Below, in pieces: positions 52,047-64,000 of a DNA stretch of 64,000 bases (position 1 is the stretch's first letter; each line of letters begins with the position of its first letter). The position numbers were made by a program, and so were the translations under genes. Source of the stretch: Glossina fuscipes (Eukaryota > Arthropoda > Insecta > Diptera > Glossinidae); the NCBI RefSeq assembly GCF_014805625.2, contig NW_023998415.1, forward strand, positions 39,000,966 to 39,064,965, written 5' to 3'. The notes below the pieces were generated by a model. The model was not told the origin of the DNA, did not search any database, and worked only from the letters and a program-made list of their open reading frames with translations.

Positions 52047-52283
52047 ATGAGTGAAATATCTGAAGAAATACACTATGTGATGCTTTTTTACTATAAAAAA
52101 GGTAAAGTATGCCGGAAAATTTGTGAAGTGTACGATGAGAATGTTGTGAGTGAGCGAAGGAGCCAGGAATGGTTTGCTCAATTTCGTTCTGGAAATTTCG
52201 AAGTCAAAGACGCACCTCGCTGTGGTCGGCCAGTCACTAATAAAGTCAATGCCCAAACAAGTGGTAAGAAAATTCGACGGTAA
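52047..52283 (+). pseudogene. Mariner-type transposase, N-terminal fragment
   Basis: From the ATG at 52047 the frame gives MSEISEEIHYVMLFYYKKGK, then an RKICEVYDENVVSERRSQEW segment, FAQFRSGNFEVKDAPRCGRP and VTNK. This is the paired-type helix-turn-helix (HTH_48) DNA-binding domain of mariner transposases, with the characteristic W-F-x-x-F-R-x-G-x-F-x-x-x-D-x-x-R-x-G-R-P linker motif. After VTNKV the sequence departs from the family and stops at 52283. The whole catalytic domain (DD34D) is missing, so the fragment cannot encode an active transposase. The terminal inverted repeat expected within about 200 bp upstream was not recognised. Confidence 0.85.
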
Positions 52284-52595
52284 GCGAATATTTTATACTC
52301 GTTACTGTTATCTTAAAAATACACTAAAAAAAACGGAAAAGAAAAACAAAATTTCCTTACTCTACAGTATTGCGCTGCATGGCTATTTTTAAAAAACAAA
52401 AATGGAGTTTTTTATTGTGTACTTGTTGTAACTTATGAGTAATAAGCAAAAACACTGAAAACACAGATGTTCTCACTTTATGATGCATTGTAGATGTATT
52501 CTTTGGCCGGTTTGGATCATTTTCAAATTGTTTTGCAAATTTTTCGTCGATACCTTCGGCAACCTTCGCACAAAGATAAAAAATTAACAAACACA
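52284..52595. other. Non-mariner sequence between two transposase fragments
   Basis: About 310 bp separates the two mariner pieces. A minus-strand frame (52357-52605) contains a charged peptide but no known domain. The stretch may be an insertion, or host sequence between two separate insertions. Confidence 0.4.
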
Positions 52596-52880
52596 AGATG
52601 TGCAAATTTCGATGCGTCGTTCTCTGGTTGGCCAGTCATTGGTAAACATGATGAAATCCTTCAAAATGTTGAGAAAGACCGGCACACTATGCAGCTACAT
52701 AAACTGTGTGGTAGAGCTACGTAAGGGCTTTGATAGAATTAGAAAGGAATCGCAATTTATTGCGCTTCCTATTCTCTACATCAAGGCAACATTAAGGCAA
52801 CTAAAGCGGATCACAAACATCTTTAATGCTGGTCAACAACTTACCTGTGAAGTGTTGTTGGAAGCATCCACAACATAACT
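52596..52880 (+). pseudogene. Second mariner transposase fragment
   Basis: In one plus-strand frame the sequence reads FDASFSGWPVIGKHDEIL followed by QNVEKDRHT. This is the mariner segment F-x-x-x-x-x-x-G-R-P-V-x-x-K-x-D-E-I-L-x-x-V-x-x-D-R-H that leads into the second helix-turn-helix. The G-R-P arginine is replaced by Trp. After DRHT the expected reading breaks by frameshift, and the neighbouring frame stays open to 52878 without a mariner match that I recognise. It overlaps the end of the first fragment in the GRPVT region, so the two pieces are either separate copies or a rearranged single copy. Confidence 0.65.
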
Positions 52881-54916
52881 CGAATTTTTCTCTGTCCGAT
52901 TACCATGCGTTTTATACTCTGCAGCACTCTTTTGTAGTGTTACCCCTGTTTCAAAAGAGGCCAGTGCCAATCGCTTGGTTCAGTTGGCCCTAATGATTTT
53001 TTTAGAAAATGAGAAAAGATTATCAATCAAAAGAGCAAGTATTTGTTGGTGATAAAGTTTATTTAAAATGAGACTGTGCGCTGCTACATCGAATATCAGA
53101 AATACTTTCTTTCTAAGTCGGTGGCACTATGACAGACATCTGTATCAAATTACACACCAAAGACGTTGTTAGTGTTTCAGTCGGGCTTGGTTTTATATGA
53201 CACAAAAACTTTTTTTTTTTGAATTTTTATAAGATGAGTTTTAACCATTAATCGGTCATGATAATCGGTATTATTACGGGAGATAAGACTAGAATCCACT
53301 TACATAAGCCGAGAACAACTGATCAATCGAGCGAATATCGAAAGAATCGCGGCAAAGTTGCTCAAAAATCAAGGGGAAGTTAAGAGTTTTCTTCGATTAT
53401 CGTCACGTTGTGCACTAAGAATTCCTTTCGTTGGGCCAAACTGTTAATAACGAAAATTATTTGAGTTTGAGGATTACTTTGAAGGAGACGAAATAGATTT
53501 GGAATTATAAATAGATAGTGATTGAATTGATTTAACTTTCTGGACACACAGTTGTATAACATTAGTGGATTAAATTATTGTAAAAGAACGCCACGAAGTT
53601 TTTTCTTTATTTAAAGCTCTGATGGGTAGTGTGAATGATATTGTGAATCTATCCTATAAAAATGTGTCGCTTACTTTTCGAACGCAATTCAATTTGCCGG
53701 TTACTTGCGGTACTGGAACCGCCCATCCACCTATTACAGATAGCAGCACCCGTGACGCGCAGTGTATACGGCCTAAGAGCAGTCACTGCCGAGACGATCG
53801 TATTTTGCATAATGAAAAATTTCTTACTTTTTCCATTTAAAAGTTTTTAGCAGAAAATCGAAATAGCATAGTTAAGCGTAGCCTTTCTTGAATTACCAAA
53901 GGTTTCTAGAATATTTTATTAAAAGAAAATGAATAACAAAAACGAGGAAAAAAATGCTGAAGAAAAAATGATTGGTGACCATTAATTGATCATCTGTCAA
54001 GTTTATTTAAAAACCAACAGCATCACCATCGACTAGAAACATTACATCGCTGTAGCAACGTTTTTTCTGCTGCTGCTGCTGCTGCTTCACGTGGCACAAT
54101 GATAAATGATTTCATATAAATTTTAATTGTTCAATAATTTCATATATGACTTAAGTTTTATGACGCGCATACACATGCAAACGTGTACATGTAATGAAAA
54201 CCCGACCAATCTTAATATAAAATGAAATCCTGTTTAAAAAGATTTGATCGTTGGGGTCTGCTAAAGTGAATGGGGAGAGAAAGAGTGTACGGAAAAAATG
54301 AAAGAATAATAATAAAAATGAAGAAGTGGAAAGACGTTAAGAGATACGCATCAGCATCAGTTAAAAGAAGTGGAAAAAATATTCGTTGAGATGTAATATA
54401 ATCTAAAATTGATTTTTAATACATACGACATTGATGATGAGTATCAACGAATGCCGCACATCAACAACATTGTCAAATTACTTTCGATCTCGACGGCAAC
54501 CGTATGGCGGCGTGAGGGATGGATGGATGGATGGCTAAATGGTTGGCTCAATGGTCCGTTCGCTGCACGGCTATGTGAATGGATGTGCCTTAAAGTAGGA
54601 AGGAATATAATTTTTGTTGAAAATAGCTAAGCCAACTGACAGGTCGGTAAGTGAGGATGAATGAATAGTTGGACAGGCGAACAGAGAGGCAGACGGACAA
54701 TTGTTAAGTGTGCCTTGCCTGCTATACTAGCAGCATCCATATCTTAAACTAGTAACAACAACGGCAACAACATCCTGAGAAAAGTTAACACACATAGACA
54801 CACACACATATATATATATATATATGCTTACTTCTGTAATGCTATTCTTTTGGTTTTCGTGCCTTTAACAGCGAGAGACAAAGTTGTAAAATTATTTTAC
54901 GGTTAAATTTCATATA

Positions 54917-54950
<34 letters not shown>

Positions 54951-56662
54951 TTTCTTGTTATTTTGTTTGATGAAAATGATCGTTTTTATTAATATGTCTT
55001 TAAGATATAGAATATATGAATATATATGCGGTGTCTGCGAATGTGTATAGTTAGTGCTGTAGATAAAAAACCGTAAAAGATTCTAGTCTGCTTATCTTAC
55101 TCCTTACTCTGCTTGAGGAGCTTTAACTGCAACAAAATTTGCATGGTTTTGCGCTTGACTTTTAAGTAAATTGATGAAGCGTTTCGTTAATGCAAATTGA
55201 TGTCTAAACAAGAATTTTATACTGCATATACGTCCATATACACACATATGTAGATATATATATATATAGAAGTATGTAAAACTGATTTCGAGTGTAATCC
55301 GTTTTTTTTTTTTTTTTTTTTTTTTTACTCTTGGGCTGTGCTGTGCTTTGCTGTGTTTGATGATTGTGTGGTTGCCATATGAGAAGACTTTGTTAGCTGT
55401 TTGCTTGGGTGTTTGTTTGTTGGTCGGCTGGCTAACTGGCCGTTTGGCTTCCGTGACACGCAATATTTCTGTAGCTGTGTATAGCTGATATGTTTGAAAT
55501 ATACAAATGCTTAGATTAGGCAGTCAGAAGTGCCACCGGACAGCTGTAGCAATTTGTCAGACAAATGTTGGCAACACGCTCATACAGAGACAGATTACAC
55601 TAAGTAAATTTGAATGCATCTAAACTTAACAAGATATAATAAAGCATCGAAATGGTACTCTTCTCTTTTTTTGGAAGACTTGTCGCATTTTCGCCCACTT
55701 TATTTTGAAAACGTAATCACTTGCTAACCTCTCAACTTTAACATCTTCTTCAGGGATTCTTTTTGATGCTTGTCGCCATCATCATTTATTTAACTTAAAA
55801 TTAATCTCACTTCACATTTAATTACCTTAGCAATTTAGATTTACAGTTCATTTAATTTTTTTTTTTCCTTTTTTTTTATATTTAACAATGAAAATTATTT
55901 CAAATTTTTTCAATATTTTGTAGCACAAAACGTTAAACGACGTTACGGATACGTTATTACCTGCATATAAAGTGCTTGCGAGCGCTATGCGAATTTTGAA
56001 TAGTTAAACGCTAGCTAAAACTTTGACTGTGGAAACCGTTAAAGTTTTGACAAAAATTAGGTTACATCGATAACATGTAACCAATGGTTCTTTCAATGTA
56101 TTAAAAATGAAAACTGAAAAATTATTCAAGGATGAGCAATTTCGGTATCTTCTTCTATACGTTCTTGATTTACTGAACCGCCCCTTTGGAAAAAAAAACA
56201 AAGCCGGTTACTTTATGTAAATAGATTTCCTTTTTTCTCTTAGCTTTCCGGGTGTTAGCGACTCAATTGAGACCGCGAATACTAGGAGCATTCCTCTTTT
56301 CCGAACCTCGTAACATCTAATTCGCTGAAAAAACCTTGCCTCTTTTCATATTTACCTCAGTTATTTAACTAAGGTTAAGGCGAAGAATTGCATGTCGTTA
56401 TTTACCTACTAGGTTACAATTTCCTTCATTCCATTTGTTATGAAGCTACGAAATCCAATACAAACGGCCAATTACGCGGACAGACAAGCCGATATAGCCA
56501 TGTCGTCTAGTGGATTTTATTTACTTGAGCGCTCTGATTTCTATTTTGACATTGTATTAGGAAGGAATCAAAATAATGAACATACTCGTGCTTAACGGCA
56601 GCGCGTATGTAAGAGAGAGAGAGAAATGGTTTAGATATGAAGCTATTTGATATAAGCGGAAT
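52881..56662. other. Noncoding stretch with simple repeats
   Basis: No gene recognised. Repeats: (TGC)n near 54068-54086, (TA)n at 54807-54823 and 54913-54931 followed by a T run, and a T run at about 55302-55325. A pyrimidine-rich acceptor-like sequence ends at 56244, which could open a 5' untranslated exon for the candidate gene that follows, but this is speculative. Confidence 0.5.
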
Positions 56663-56809
56663 ATGAAGACTCCCTTATTCACTGCTCGATTGTTCTATTT
56701 TTTCGTTTTTATATTTTGGTTATGCAGTTGGCGTTCGAATGATTGCCAAACAAATCTGGTCAGCTCAAAAACAACGTTTGCAGTCATTTCGATTAATTCA
56801 AATTCTAAG
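56663..56809 (+). CDS. Candidate first coding exon, signal-peptide-like
   Basis: From the ATG at 56663 the frame starts MKTPLFTARLFYFFVFIFWL, a basic start followed by a long hydrophobic core, then CSWRSNDCQ, which would suit a signal-peptide cleavage region. After 49 codons it reaches AAG followed by GTAAGT, a consensus 5' splice site, in phase 0. The product is not recognised. An acceptor after a T-rich tract at 57057 keeps phase 0. Against a gene: T-rich DNA easily gives hydrophobic frames, GTAAGT occurs by chance many times in 64 kb, and several ATGs lie upstream. If real, it would begin a secreted or membrane protein whose remaining exons are either at 57058 or beyond the window. Confidence 0.3.
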
Positions 56810-57057
56810 GTAAGTCTGCCGAAAATTCCGCTTTCGCTCATCAAAAAAGAAAAAAAAAAATTACTTAACCATATATTACACTCCACTAATAATAAACTCA
56901 CGCTTGCATGTGCTTCATCGTCTATCTGTCTGTCTGTGTTTCTGCCAGCGCAATAACCGTGTGGTTGGTTCGTTTGTTTGTTTGCTTGACCAAGCGATCT
57001 GCGCATGAATATCTCGCATTATTTTGTCTGTTGTTTGTGTGTGTGTGCTTTATTCAG

Positions 57058-57303
57058 TTAGGCGTTTTTCCGCACGTTGACAACAAAATTTACTTGGCCA
57101 AAAGCGATAATTTTTGCGTTGCTGTGACAACTAAATTGCTAGCTCGTTTTCTCTCCCCCACTTCTCCTCGCACATTCCCTGTTCCGTTGCAGAGCATCAG
57201 CATCAGCATCACCATAGCATCACCATCAGCATCAGCATCTCTACGAAATGTTAGCAGCTCCCTCTTAATGTTTTTAACCTCAACTCGCGCTGAAGCGAAT
57301 TAA
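57058..57303 (+). CDS. Possible second (terminal) exon of the candidate secreted protein
   Basis: It follows a T/G-rich tract ending in TTCAG (57057), is in phase 0 with the donor at 56809, and stays open for 81 codons to TAA. The first part (LGVFPHVDNKIYLAKSDNFC) looks like ordinary folded protein. The second part is Ser/Ile/Thr-rich and is encoded by a CATCAG hexanucleotide repeat (57192-57238), which suggests it is not conserved. No good donor is seen inside, so it would be terminal; an AATAAA lies at 57414-57419. The whole product would be about 130 residues. The evidence is weak: intron phase and frame only. Confidence 0.18.
   Translation, partial: LGVFPHVDNKIYLAKSDNFCVAVTTKLLARFLSPTSPRTFPVPLQSISISITIASPSASASLRNVSSSLLMFLTSTRAEAN
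57192..57238. repeat. CATCAG/CATCAC hexanucleotide repeat
   Basis: Imperfect tandem CATCAG and CATCAC units. The 6-bp period keeps any frame open, which partly explains the length of the overlapping frame. Confidence 0.85.
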
Positions 57304-59764
57304 AACAACAACACGAAAACGAGCAACGGTAACACAAGCTTAGAACGTATACGTATGGAAAGTTCACTTTTCTGTGTTCGTTTTTTATATAAATTTTATT
57401 GTTATATTGCCAAAATAAATGGTATATATATATATATATATATATATAGATGTATGTATATATGTGTATATTTTAGATTCTATACGAGGTCGGTTGTTAC
57501 AAGTGTAGGTTATGGTTTTGTCTTTCCATTTGAAGCGTCAGTCAACTTAACTAAACATGACAACTTGAAATTTGGCTGACAAATAGTTTAATTAAAATGA
57601 CTACTATAGGGCGCGCGGCATGTTAATTTTACCATTCGGTTTGTAACATATAGGTAATCTCATCGGAGAATTGACAAAGTTCATATTTATAAAAGTTTAC
57701 TCTAGATTTACGCAGTGGCTGTCCATTATTCCGACCCAAGCGTGTAGATCTTGCCTGTTTTTTACACCAATTGATTGATCAAACTTAGTTCAATAATATT
57801 CCTTTGTCCTTCAAAGTAGTCAGCAATAATGTCATCCATGAGTTTGATAGACAATGTTTTCGAATTCTACAACGATATCTAACATATATATACAAGTTTT
57901 ATTTTCTTCTATTTAGATATGATCAATCATGCCCCCTCGCGATAAGGGGGCAGCAACAGCCTAGTGACTATGTGGATATGTGCCCGATTAGTATATCGTA
58001 CCACTGACTATAGCTATGCCGTTTAGCCTTAGCTCTTTTTAATGTACAAATCAACTACATACACGTTACTTTGGGTCATTCGGAGGACGTCAGTACCTTA
58101 AACGTTTGATTTTTATATTTATCATTGAAGTAGCCCATCATCATAAAGATATAATGTACGATTTTTCATGATGCGAGCAGCTATATAAAGAGCTCAACGT
58201 CACATTTGAACTAATTTGATTTAACCCATATAAAAAAGAGGGAGGGGTCATGACTAACGGCTATCCACGGATTTTAGACTAATAAACATCTCATCTCATT
58301 CCATTTTGGGCTTTGCATTTACATCATAAAGAAGGCGACTCTTTGTATTTACTGCGTTGTGTACCTAGCATTGATAGCTGGGACTATTGTTAATGTAAAT
58401 GCTTTTGGTGTCAATTATTAATTTAACATAAATTCGATAATAATTTCGTGTAATGATTATTGACCATTCTTGATTAGGACTAAGTGGCTGTGCGTAAATT
58501 ACTCTTTATGAAATTTCTAAAAGGCGGCATCAGGTGTCGTGAATTGATAAAAGAACGGCATCCTTGGAAATGATGCATTCCGAGGCATTAGTATGACTTA
58601 TGTCCCATCAATAGTACGTCGATATTCCGCGGGAACGGATGTGAAGAGCATATTGTACGCCGCGTAACTTGATGACGAAATGTCTTGCTTCAACAAAAAT
58701 GAAAACTCTTAAGCTTAAAGCAAAAGCATTCCTTCCGCACTCCAAGCAATTCGAAGCATGTTCACGATAATATTGTCCGTCGTATAATATAACCGTCGTC
58801 TGTAGTGAAGTAGCTATGTAACTCTTAAAAAGTCTGGAAAAAAATATTGCGGCCTTGAAACTGCAAAATCAAATTTTAGACCAAATAACAGGCTTCCTAT
58901 TATTGAGCTTGGCGTGTTGCAGACTATCCATCGAAAGTTAATCGCGATCGCTGTTCGTAGAGCTAAACTGTCAAGTTAGAGTTTAAATAAAAATTTCAAA
59001 TTTCACCTCGTAGTTCGTAGTAGCGTACGATCTACACATATGCACAAGAAGCAAGATACAGTGGTCGCTTCATCGCAATTTGTTTTTCGTTCTTTCCGAA
59101 AATATTTCTTCGGTCATTTGCAGGCGTAGACATGATGAATTCCAGAGAATTCTGAATTGCAACATACATGCGTTAGCATTAACGTACAGGTACGACTGTG
59201 CTGCTGCACTCCCCGACCATAGTATATATTACTTTATTTTTAAGGAATTTTGTAATTGCTATATTATTTTTGTATGCCGCCGCCTGTGCTTTTCGTTGCG
59301 TCGTTGTGCATATGCATGTTCTTGGCGTACAGGTACTGATAAGTATTTGTCTCTTCAGTGCTGTGCACAATATATACGTAAGTATATTTGTGTGCCGTTA
59401 TAATAAGTGTTTACTTTTTTTTTTTTTTTTTTTTTGGCAAAAACCTAAAAATTGAAGTCAAGGCAGTAAATCAACTTAACAAGAATGGTGAAAATTTATG
59501 CTATTATTTGTCGGCAAGTAAGAGCGAAAGAGATAGAAAGTGTTTATGGGCATTTATATACAAATGAAAATTTATTCAAAAGTAATTTCATTCAGACATT
59601 AATTTAATTTATAGAGTTTGAACTCTGCGCCGGTTTTTATTTTAAGCGGTTGTCCTTTCTTTTCTCTTCGTTTGGTTTATATGGGTTAAGAATAATGGTA
59701 GAAATGAATGAAAAAAAAAAAAGAAGAAACAAAGGACTTTCTTTCCTGACGAGATTCATTTTTG

Positions 59765-59795
59765 AATATATATAATATATATATAAATATACATA

Positions 59796-59834
<39 letters not shown>
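59765..59834. repeat. (TA)n microsatellite with interruptions
   Basis: TA runs interrupted by AAT/ACAT, then about 40 bp of uninterrupted TA. Confidence 0.9.
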
Positions 59835-59837
<3 letters not shown>

Positions 59838-61024
59838 TGAATAAAAGGAGTCATAAATCGTATATGAACATGTTTTTTTGTTTCAATAAAATGCGGAAGT
59901 ATTTCTTAAACAACTACAGTCGACCACAGTACAATAGCTGAAGAAGGAAAAAACAAAAACAAAATTGCCTGTATAAAGCCGGTTGGTTGGTTAGGATGTG
60001 AACCTTTGACTGTCGGCAACACTTATTGACTAACCAAACAACGACGACTACATCAACTGAGATTTACAGCGCGTTGTATGCGCGCGTGTATTTGTATTGG
60101 TAACTATAATAATATTCTCTTTTCTCTATACAGTCACCTAGACTCCTGCCTGCTGAAGCTAGCCAAAGGCTAATATTCATACTAAGCACTAGCTTGCATG
60201 TTGCTCGCATGCATTGACGGTGCTGCTGCCGCTGTTGCCGCTGCTATTACTAGTGCTATTGCTCGTTGTTTGCAAATTCATTTTGATAGATGACTGCTCT
60301 AAGGCAACAGGCTTGGGAATAATTTTCATTATGAATAATCGTTACACACCGTTCACGATGACAATTTTTATGTGCTATCTTCCGTATGGTAAAAAGAAAA
60401 AATTAAAAGAAGAAACGTAACCGCAAAATCCACAAACTCAACTAAACCCTCTCGTAACGCTAACGCACGCTTGAGTTAAGACAAAAGCAAAGGATCCTCT
60501 GTTTGGCTATTTGTGTTCGCTTTCGCCGCTTAATATAACAATTTTCAGTTGTTAAGCTAAGCTTTCGGTTATGTAGCGAGACTATCTATAGTCACGCATG
60601 CATTAAAATTAATTTTTGTTAAAACGTAGAAAAGAATTCATAAACATTGGCGCTCGGGTTCCGTACCTAAACTGATTCATCCTTACTGAACTTGAATGGA
60701 CACTCAATCTTAACTTTAACACTTGTTAATGTCAGGCAATCGTTATTTGGTCAATGCTACAAAAAAAAAAAAAAAAAATTAAAGCAAAAAATATATAAAT
60801 AAAAAGAAAAGAAAACGCAAACGCAAAAAAAAAAAACCAACATATGCTGCATGCCTACTGGTGCATATAAAAATTTTTCCTTTCTTTGCACGTTTTTTCT
60901 TCCGTCAAAGTTTGAAGTTTTTCGCGCTTCTTTAATCGTTATTTACAATTTCAAATTGTCTTAGTTGCCGTCTATATTATATTTGTTGTCATATACATAA
61001 CCTTACAATGCATAAAAAGGATAA

Positions 61025-61027
<3 letters not shown>

Positions 61028-61059
<32 letters not shown>
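61028..61059. repeat. (TA)n microsatellite
   Basis: About 32 bp of uninterrupted TA. Confidence 0.9.
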
Positions 61060-61061
<2 letters not shown>

Positions 61062-63119
61062 AAAATTGCTAGAGATAAAATTTTTTGTGGAATTTCATTG
61101 AATATCGCATTGCTGGCAGTGTTAGATTAGTTGCATGGTTATGGGAATGAGTAGTTCCATTAATATTCTTTCATCATTAATTTTGACATATGTAATCTGT
61201 CAGCTTTCATAACTTATCAATCTCGATGTCAGAATCGGGAACAAGTGGCTCTCTAGGGAGAGTGACTCCAGAAGTAAGCATTAGAGCGAAGAAATCTTCT
61301 CCGTTCTTAGCATTGATTCCATTTCCCATTTCCCATTTCTAGTCGAAATATTTGTGCACCTTTTAAGAAAACATTTTCACTCTTCAATCTTGAGGCTGTG
61401 TATTTAACAAATTGCCAGAATATTTATGCATTTGATATATAGTCTTTGCTCTTTGAGAAAAAGAGACGCGCAGGCCTACGCATGCCAGCAAGGATTGTAG
61501 TTAGACGGGAAAGCACAGAGAGAGAGAGAGAGATAGAGAGAGAGAGAGATGAACGTTTATAGGCATTCGACTAAAATGTAAGAACATCAGAAACGGCGAG
61601 AGAGACATCTACACTCAATTCATTTCATTGAGATGAAAATACGAAATAATAATCGCGGTAGAATGTTGTACGGTACACGGTACAGGGATTACTACACGAC
61701 AAATAATTAAGTTTATTAAAGGACTTGTTAACGACCACATAAGTTCTTTTACGGCTTTTGAGATTATCGTTGAAGTAGCTTCGAAAAAGAGTAAAAGTAA
61801 AATTGACTGCTTTGGATTTCCGACATGTAATATAATATGTATGCCATAGGAGCGATATAAGACAACTCTTTTTCCTAATAGATCTACGCATTTATGCATA
61901 CGCAAGTGTAATACGGAAACACCTTTCAGCCTTCAAATTAAATAAGTATAGCAGAAAAAATTTGTTGTTCATCTTATAGAAATCGCAGAAGTAAATTGGC
62001 ATTAACCGTTGTCTTACGCGAAGAGAAAATGCGATTGGTACACTCAAACCCACAGGCAAACCCACTGAATTGTGAAGTGAAGTTTGCCAGTTACGGCCAG
62101 TTACAGACACACGGTTAATAGTTATAGCAGCTATTCACAAAACAGATGCATCGAATGACATTTAAAAAAAAAACAAAAAAAAATAAATAAATAAATACAA
62201 GTGGACAGTCTAGGTTTTGGTTTAATTTAGTATATTTGGATCTTGAAAATTGCGCACATTTTTGAAATGGAGAGAAAATATTCGTAAGCATATCGTAAGT
62301 TATCTTGGGAAATATTAAAAATAGAAGCAAATCAATTTTGCCGCTGATTTCAATTAAAATTTAAATATAAAATAAATGGGGGGATATACGTTGAGGGCAG
62401 ATTGGCTTCTTGTGGTGGTAGGATCATTAAAAATTTGCGTAAATGCATAAAAAGCAGTACAACAGCACCTTTTGTGGCTGCATTCAAAGTATGATTGCAT
62501 TGTTCTGCAATGACTGTATACTTTTTATATTTTGCATGTATGACTAACAGAAACAATAACATATACAAACATTAAAAAACAACAATAATAACAACAATAA
62601 CTAACCAACCAAGCAACCCGTTCACTAACAACTACAGCAACATTATTAACAACATGATCATCAATGACTTTGACTTGGTTACTGTTGCGGGTATGGATGA
62701 ATGCGGTTTTAGATGATCATCTTTTGTGGTTAGAATAAACTTATATATATATATATATATATATATCTACGTAGGCAGGGAATTGCTGCATACGTTTCAG
62801 TTTTTTATTTATCATATTTTCTCTTTCTAACGTATCGTTTTATGCCTTTTTGCATTTCATTTTCCGTTTCTTTTTTGGACTTGATCGATTTGGGCTCAGT
62901 TAGCACCTGTCTTTAACGAGCCTCAGACTACGGGCATGCACAAGTGATTATTCATTCATTGCAATCCATCTATGTAAGCAGTGAAGCAGCAGCTATAAGC
63001 CAACAAAACAATGTTCTGTTCTGAATGCCAAATCGAGTCATTGAACAGTTATTAAATAACTTCACAGTTGGTTGCAACATAACAGCATCATCAGCATATT
63101 CAAAGTGATCATGTATTCC

Positions 63120-63121
<2 letters not shown>

Positions 63122-63151
<30 letters not shown>
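63122..63151. repeat. (AT)n microsatellite
   Basis: About 30 bp of AT flanked by GAT and CTG. Long T-rich tracts follow downstream. Confidence 0.9.
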
Positions 63152-63153
<2 letters not shown>

Positions 63154-64000
63154 GTATTTTATTCATTTACTTTTATTTTTTATTTATTTATTTATTTTTT
63201 TTTGTTTTTTTTTTTTTTTTTTTTGTTTTCTTAACTAGAGGAGGTTCGCGTCTTTTGCGGAGGCTTGACTTTCAGTTCAGGTGCATTAATCATAATTAAT
63301 AATTTATAACGAAATCAATCACAAATTCCGGTAGTAAACAAATAAATATTAAATTAAACTAAAAGATGCAACTATAAGGAAGGATACGATCACGTTGGTT
63401 CGCTTTGTAAGTAAAAGATGATTATCATAATTTCGAAGTTGCCAAAAGCTGACATATAACCTCAACCCTCATAAGCTAAAGTAATGATATTTTTAATTTA
63501 GAGACGAGAGAACCATCATTAGAGACTCTTTCGGTTCACTTTTTCTGCCGCGAAAATGCATATACTTTCGCTTGCACTTTATTGTGTACATCCTGAACGG
63601 GAAGCCCTGTATTTACTTTTGTAATAATAGCTGTTTTTAATTTGAAAAATGTCTTCCTTTTTTCACTTTTTGCTGTATTACTCTTGGATGGTCTTTAACT
63701 AAAGCCTATATATTCGTATAATTATAAATCTGTTCTCTTCAATATTCAGGGTAACGTTGTTGTTGCCCTTGTCCTATAATTGATCGCGTTGTTATTTTTT
63801 CATACCAGAACCGTCGTATAGTTGATGCGGTTTTCTTACCTTATGCACTTCGCGTTACTTTTTGGATTTGCTTTTTTTTATTTTATTTTATTTTTTATAT
63901 GCATTTCCCTTCAAAGATGAGTTTGTTTTTTTTTTTTTTTTTTCCTCTTAAAGAGTGAAGTATTTAATGAAGTCATTAAGACAGCGCGTGTGGCGTAAAA

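Larger units (their letters stand above)
57304..64000. other. Noncoding stretch with simple repeats to window end
   Basis: No gene recognised. Repeats: (TA)n at 57423-57448, a 28-base T run near 59408-59435, (TA)n at about 59769-59834, a CTG-type patch near 60222-60250, A-rich tracts at 60760-60835, (TA)n at 61028-61059, (GA)n near 61519-61548, (TA)n at 62741-62766 and 63122-63151, and long T runs after 63190 and near 63928. 57940-58020 has a vague resemblance to a SINE head but no clear B-box. Confidence 0.5.

Noticed and set aside
52357..52605. Minus-strand frame between the mariner fragments as a gene
   Set aside because: 82 codons is within chance expectation and the peptide has no recognised domain.
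57940..58020. Possible third tRNA-like SINE head
   Set aside because: The A-box similarity is vague and no B-box was found.
58180..58192. TATATAAAG sequence as a TATA box
   Set aside because: No initiator at the right distance and no downstream open frame; TATA-like strings are common at this base composition.
1..64000. CRISPR array, bacterial operon or rRNA genes
   Set aside because: The composition, simple-repeat content and eukaryotic transposon remnants point to an insect; the only long regular array (21213-22665) has no spacers.

Overview
The window looks like noncoding DNA from an insect, most probably a higher fly; a tephritid is compatible but not proven. The evidence is the AT-rich base composition, very dense microsatellites of many motif types ((TA)n, (GA)n, (CA)n, (CAA/GTT)n, (CAC)n, (GAT)n, (GGTT)n, long A and T runs), a mariner-type transposase remnant, a piece of non-LTR retrotransposon reverse transcriptase, tRNA-derived SINE-like sequences, and a dispersed repeat ending in the ACCCT/AGGGT hairpin seen in many fly genomes. 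I recognise no complete conserved protein-coding gene. Most open frames are short, lack conserved motifs, or are translations of microsatellites. The stretch is best read as intergenic DNA or one or more very long introns. One 400-base assembly gap (N) lies at 41019-41418.

Layout. 1-5840 is unique AT-rich DNA with simple repeats. A degenerate tRNA-like SINE head sits at about 5841-5990. 8090-9010 is unusually dense in trinucleotide repeats. 16980-17520 is a higher-GC island with three CACGTG E-boxes and a strong minus-strand splice-donor sequence. 20656-23230 is the largest organised structure: a foldback element with inverted arms of about 560 bp around roughly 39 copies of a 37-bp tandem repeat. 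A second SINE-like copy, on the minus strand, is at 23630-23850. 32300-32790 holds three approximately 60-bp repeats, each carrying a short dyad whose arms co-vary, followed by two further inverted repeats. Two copies of a dispersed fly repeat lie at 33785-34022 and 48857-49052. 50761-52880 is a transposon graveyard: a minus-strand LINE reverse-transcriptase fragment, an unexplained GC-richer stretch, and two partial mariner transposase fragments.

The best candidate for a host gene is a possible first coding exon at 56663-56809 (+). It has a signal-peptide-like start and a consensus splice donor, with a phase-compatible acceptor 248 bp downstream. If it is real, the DNA to its right may be intron or 3' flank. 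Nothing in the window indicates genes working together in a pathway. The candidates for something undescribed are the foldback/minisatellite element and the co-varying dyad repeat cluster.
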